This document shows positions 61,976 to 64,000 of a stretch of 64,000 nucleotides of DNA, piece by piece. A model generated the notes under the pieces. The model worked only from the letters and a program-made list of their open reading frames with translations. It did not search any database and was not told the DNA's origin. Positions within the stretch are counted from its first letter, which is position 1. Each line of letters starts with the position of its first letter. The stretch is taken from contig JANNOO010000041.1 in NCBI GenBank assembly GCA_031399165.1, positions 3,488-67,487 on the forward strand, given 5' to 3'. A program made the position numbers and the translations under genes. Source of the stretch: JAKFWI01 sp031399165. GTDB taxonomy: Bacteria > Pseudomonadota > Alphaproteobacteria > Caulobacterales > Aquidulcibacteraceae.

Positions 61976-62637
61976 GCCATCATCTCCTCGATCTGCAGCG
62001 CATAGAGCCGCGCCGTTACTTCCGCACTCTTCACGATCCGCGCCGCCACCGCAGCATCAGGCAGCACCATGGCGAGCATGGATTTGAACTCCTCGATATG
62101 GCTGGAATCGTTTTCGCCATGATAAAGCAGAAACCGCACAGCCTCATCCGGCAGCGACAGGCTCTGTTGCACGCGCAGCCCCCATTCCCGCGCCTTGATC
62201 GAGCCCAGCCCCTCGATGATCCACATCGCGCCGAGCAATCCGAACGGGTTCGGCTTGCCCGCCTCGTGAAACATCCACGCCGACAACGCCTCCGAGCCGA
62301 TATTCTTTTCCGCCGCGCGGATAACCTCGAGCGCGCCGCCGCTGGCGACGTAATCGGCTTCCAGCAAACGAAAGTCGCGATGCTCCGTCACCGCGTGGCG
62401 CATCAGCGCCGAGCGCAGCTCCAGATGCGCCTCGTCGATATGAGACGCCGCGCGCGACATCCAGAGCGCGCCGTCCTTCACCTGCTGGCGCAATTGCACC
62501 AGAAACACATGGTAATCGGCCAGCTCGAACCGCCCACGCGTGAGCTTGCGGATCAGCGGCGTCTGCTCCAGCCTGCCCTCGAAGGCGGTGAACACGATCG
62601 TCAGCTTGCGCAACACATCGGCGACGGCATCGTTCAT
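61972..62637 (-). CDS. haem-oxygenase-like diiron oxidase (iron-containing redox enzyme family)
   Basis: A 221-residue all-helical protein of the TenA/haem-oxygenase-like fold. Candidate iron ligands follow the HDO pattern: Glu85/His86 in RHAVTEHRDFRLLEADYVASGG, Glu142 in WIIEGLG, and His173, Asp177, His180 in YHGENDSSHIEEF. Related enzymes (UndA, BesC, SznF, CADD) perform oxygen-dependent cleavage, hydroxylation or N-oxygenation. ATG 62637 overlaps the KAS III stop as TGATG. The adjacent synthase suggests a fatty or beta-keto acid derivative as substrate; that is inference. Confidence 0.8.
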   Translation of the reverse strand: MNDAVADVLRKLTIVFTAFEGRLEQTPLIRKLTRGRFELADYHVFLVQLRQQVKDGALWMSRAASHIDEAHLELRSALMRHAVTEHRDFRLLEADYVASGGALEVIRAAEKNIGSEALSAWMFHEAGKPNPFGLLGAMWIIEGLGSIKAREWGLRVQQSLSLPDEAVRFLLYHGENDSSHIEEFKSMLAMVLPDAAVAARIVKSAEVTARLYALQIEEMMA

Positions 62638-63764
62638 CACACCGCCTCCAGCATCATGAACCCTACCAGCGCCCGCCCGCTTTCGGGCACAACGCACAAG
62701 ATCTTCTCGCCGCTTTTCACCCGCCCGTCCTTCACCAGCGCGTCAAGCATCAGCCAGATCGACGCCGATCCCACATTGCCGCGCTCGCGCAGCACCGAGA
62801 ACCATTTCTCTTCCGGGATCATGCCGGCGGTATCTTCCAGCAGCGCCACGATTTCCGCGCGCAATGATTTCGCCGAATAATGCACCAGGCAATGATCGAC
62901 CTCGGCCGGTTTGATCCGCCCGCTATCGACCTTGCGCAGATATTCGCCGATCCAGCCGCGGATCACCCGCTTCAGCAATTCGAAATCCTGCAACAGCGCG
63001 ATCGCGCCGTCCGCATGCGCGGCGCGCGGCCCCTTATGCGCCCAGGCCGTTGTCATGTCCGCCCGCGTCTCCACCGGCGCGCCCGCCCACATGCACGGAT
63101 CAAAACGGTCCGCGAGCGAGATGATGTCGATGAACTCGATCCGCAGCGCACCGGGACGCGCCTGCGGCTCGATCACGATCGCGCCCGCCCCGTCCGACAG
63201 CGTGAAGCGCAGAAAATCCGCCTCCGCGCGCAAACGCCCCTTCGCATCGACCAGCACCGTGCCTTCGTAAAAGCCCGGCCGAAACCAGCGCGACGAAAAC
63301 TCCCCCGCGCACGCCGCCGCCACATCATGCTCGCCCGCGCGCACCGAAAGCCACGCCGCCTTCGCCGCCATCAGCGACGAGCCGCACACGCTCTGAAAAC
63401 TCGCAATCTCAAGCGCGCCCGGCCCAAGCTCGGCATGCACGGCCGCCGCATGCCCCGGCACAAGATAATCGCCCTGCGTCGTCGCCGCCGCCAGCAGGGA
63501 AAGCGCGCTGCGCGGCAGCCGCGCCGCCTCCAGCGCCGCCGTAACGGCGCGCGCGCACATGTCCGCATTGGTGTGCAGCACGCCCCCATCCGGATTCATC
63601 GCATAATGACGACTCTCAACCCCATTCCATTTCAGCGCCCTGCGCCCGAACAAGGAGTCCCGCCCGCCGATGCGGCCAAGACGATCCTCCATCCGATCAT
63701 TCGTGATCGGCGGACCGGGGAGAAATGCGCCCGTGCCTGTGATGTACCCGTCGCGAAGCTGCAT
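62637..63764 (-). CDS. beta-ketoacyl-ACP synthase III-like enzyme
   Basis: A 375-residue thiolase-fold condensing enzyme. The N-terminal region GYITGTGAFLPGPPITND matches KAS III. The triad is complete: Cys127 (SFQSVCGSSLMAAKAA), His295 (HCLVHYSAKSLR) and Asn330 (RERGNVGSASIW). It is longer than housekeeping FabH (about 320) and lacks its context of fab genes. Such divergent KAS III proteins make methyl ketones, resorcinols, quinolones or acyl esters. First gene of a three-gene overlapping operon. Confidence 0.85.
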   Translation of the reverse strand: MQLRDGYITGTGAFLPGPPITNDRMEDRLGRIGGRDSLFGRRALKWNGVESRHYAMNPDGGVLHTNADMCARAVTAALEAARLPRSALSLLAAATTQGDYLVPGHAAAVHAELGPGALEIASFQSVCGSSLMAAKAAWLSVRAGEHDVAAACAGEFSSRWFRPGFYEGTVLVDAKGRLRAEADFLRFTLSDGAGAIVIEPQARPGALRIEFIDIISLADRFDPCMWAGAPVETRADMTTAWAHKGPRAAHADGAIALLQDFELLKRVIRGWIGEYLRKVDSGRIKPAEVDHCLVHYSAKSLRAEIVALLEDTAGMIPEEKWFSVLRERGNVGSASIWLMLDALVKDGRVKSGEKILCVVPESGRALVGFMMLEAV

Positions 63765-63863
63765 GGGGGATGCTTACAGGCCGGGCGGCTGGCGTGGAAG
63801 CGGTACGGTGATTGGCCTGTAAGTCCGCCGCAGCATGCCGCACCCGCAGCGCCTGACTCACGC

Positions 63864-64000
63864 TCACACGATATCAATCGCCGGCGTGCGGTAGACGTCG
63901 AGTTGGTAGTCGTTCGAGACTTGGCCGATCGCGAGATTGGAGGCGATCTGATCGCCGTTCATTTGCCAGATCGAAACGAAGCCGTTCGCGTGGCGCCAGA
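63864..64000 (-). CDS. C-terminal end of a VCBS/FG-GAP-like repeat protein (partial)
   Basis: The last 44 codons of a minus-strand gene cut by the window edge, stop TGA at 63864-63866. The readable sequence includes GFVSIWQMNGDQIASNLAIG and then QVSNDYQLDVYRTPAIDIV. The W-R-x-x-x-G-x-V-x-I-W-x-M-N-G pattern is the repeat unit seen in VCBS/FG-GAP-like beta-propeller repeats of large secreted calcium-binding proteins. Size and N-terminus are not visible. Confidence 0.7.
   Translation of the reverse strand, partial: WRHANGFVSIWQMNGDQIASNLAIGQVSNDYQLDVYRTPAIDIV

Noticed and set aside
1..64000. CRISPR arrays or phage modules
   Set aside because: No regularly spaced repeats with unique spacers, no cas genes and no phage structural genes were seen. 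The only tandem repeats are the in-frame glycosyltransferase repeats and macA Gly repeats.

Overview
The window is a gene-dense, high-GC chromosomal segment from an alphaproteobacterium. The best guess is Caulobacterales or a Hyphomonadaceae-like relative. Supporting signs are a CpdR orthologue ending in Ala-Ala beside an N-formylglutamate amidohydrolase, a VpsM/Wzc-type exopolysaccharide export set, Ku plus a LigD of PE-ligase-polymerase order, an ECF42-type sigma factor with YCII partners, and many ATGA/GTGA stop-start overlaps. The placement is inferred from gene content only; no marker phylogeny was possible.

Layout. 1-2.7 kb: a polytopic membrane protein (O-antigen ligase/Wzy-like, possibly cut by the window edge), a small one-TM protein and galU. 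2.8-10.4 kb: a tripartite MacA-MacB-TolC efflux locus with its own OmpR/EnvZ-type pair; the MacA carries an unusual Gly-rich stretch plus a Spy/CpxP-like LTxxQ insert. 10.4-11.2 kb: a HigBA-like toxin-antitoxin pair behind a 28-bp palindromic operator-promoter, then tRNA-Val(GAC). 11.3-13.3 kb: a large ferritin-like / 4Fe-4S / double-CDGSH fusion protein. 13.3-17.7 kb (minus): marR, a BtuFCD-type ABC importer and glutaryl-CoA dehydrogenase, all tightly overlapping. 17.7-20.7 kb: a GH130 enzyme, then YCII - ECF42 sigma (C-terminally short) - YCII. 20.9-25.1 kb: ku and ligD (non-homologous end joining), then a higBA module lying exactly between ligD and a decayed second copy of the ligD 3' end. 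25.3-26.6 kb: a lipoprotein and a DUF6152-like protein.

26.6-53 kb is a large exopolysaccharide region. A minus-strand operon (33.8 to 26.6 kb) encodes an outer-membrane beta-barrel, a Wzc tyrosine autokinase, a TPR-like membrane protein, a second BY-kinase-like protein whose Walker A lysine is replaced, an unknown small protein and an Hsp70-like ATPase. Next come a PPP-family phosphatase, then plus-strand genes for an ExoY-like initiating sugar transferase, a secreted lectin-like protein, GT4 glycosyltransferases, GDP-mannose 3,5-epimerase, a Wzy-like polymerase and a DegT aminotransferase, with an FkbM methyltransferase on the minus strand. A second minus-strand operon (52.1 to 44.1 kb) holds rfbG, rfbF, a GH16 lipoprotein, a phytanoyl-CoA-dioxygenase-family enzyme, a Wzx-like flippase and two glycosyltransferases. 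Together these could supply nucleotide sugars (GDP-L-galactose, CDP-4-keto-6-deoxyglucose, an amino sugar), assemble, flip, polymerise, export and trim one polysaccharide.

52.1-64 kb: cpdR and N-formylglutamate amidohydrolase (divergent), an AT-rich spacer with a minus-strand structured-RNA candidate, typA/bipA, dps, an aspartate aminotransferase, a PAS hybrid kinase, a SRPBCC-GyrI-like protein and a small lipoprotein. Then comes a tightly coupled three-gene operon (KAS III-like synthase, haem-oxygenase-like diiron protein, unknown membrane-associated protein) that looks like an uncharacterised lipid or small-molecule pathway. The right edge cuts the C-terminus of a VCBS/FG-GAP-like repeat protein.

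The strongest candidates for something undescribed are the KAS III/HDO operon, the Hsp70-like ATPase with partner in the polysaccharide operon, the MacA with an LTxxQ insert, the ferritin-CDGSH fusion and the ligD remnant flanking higBA.
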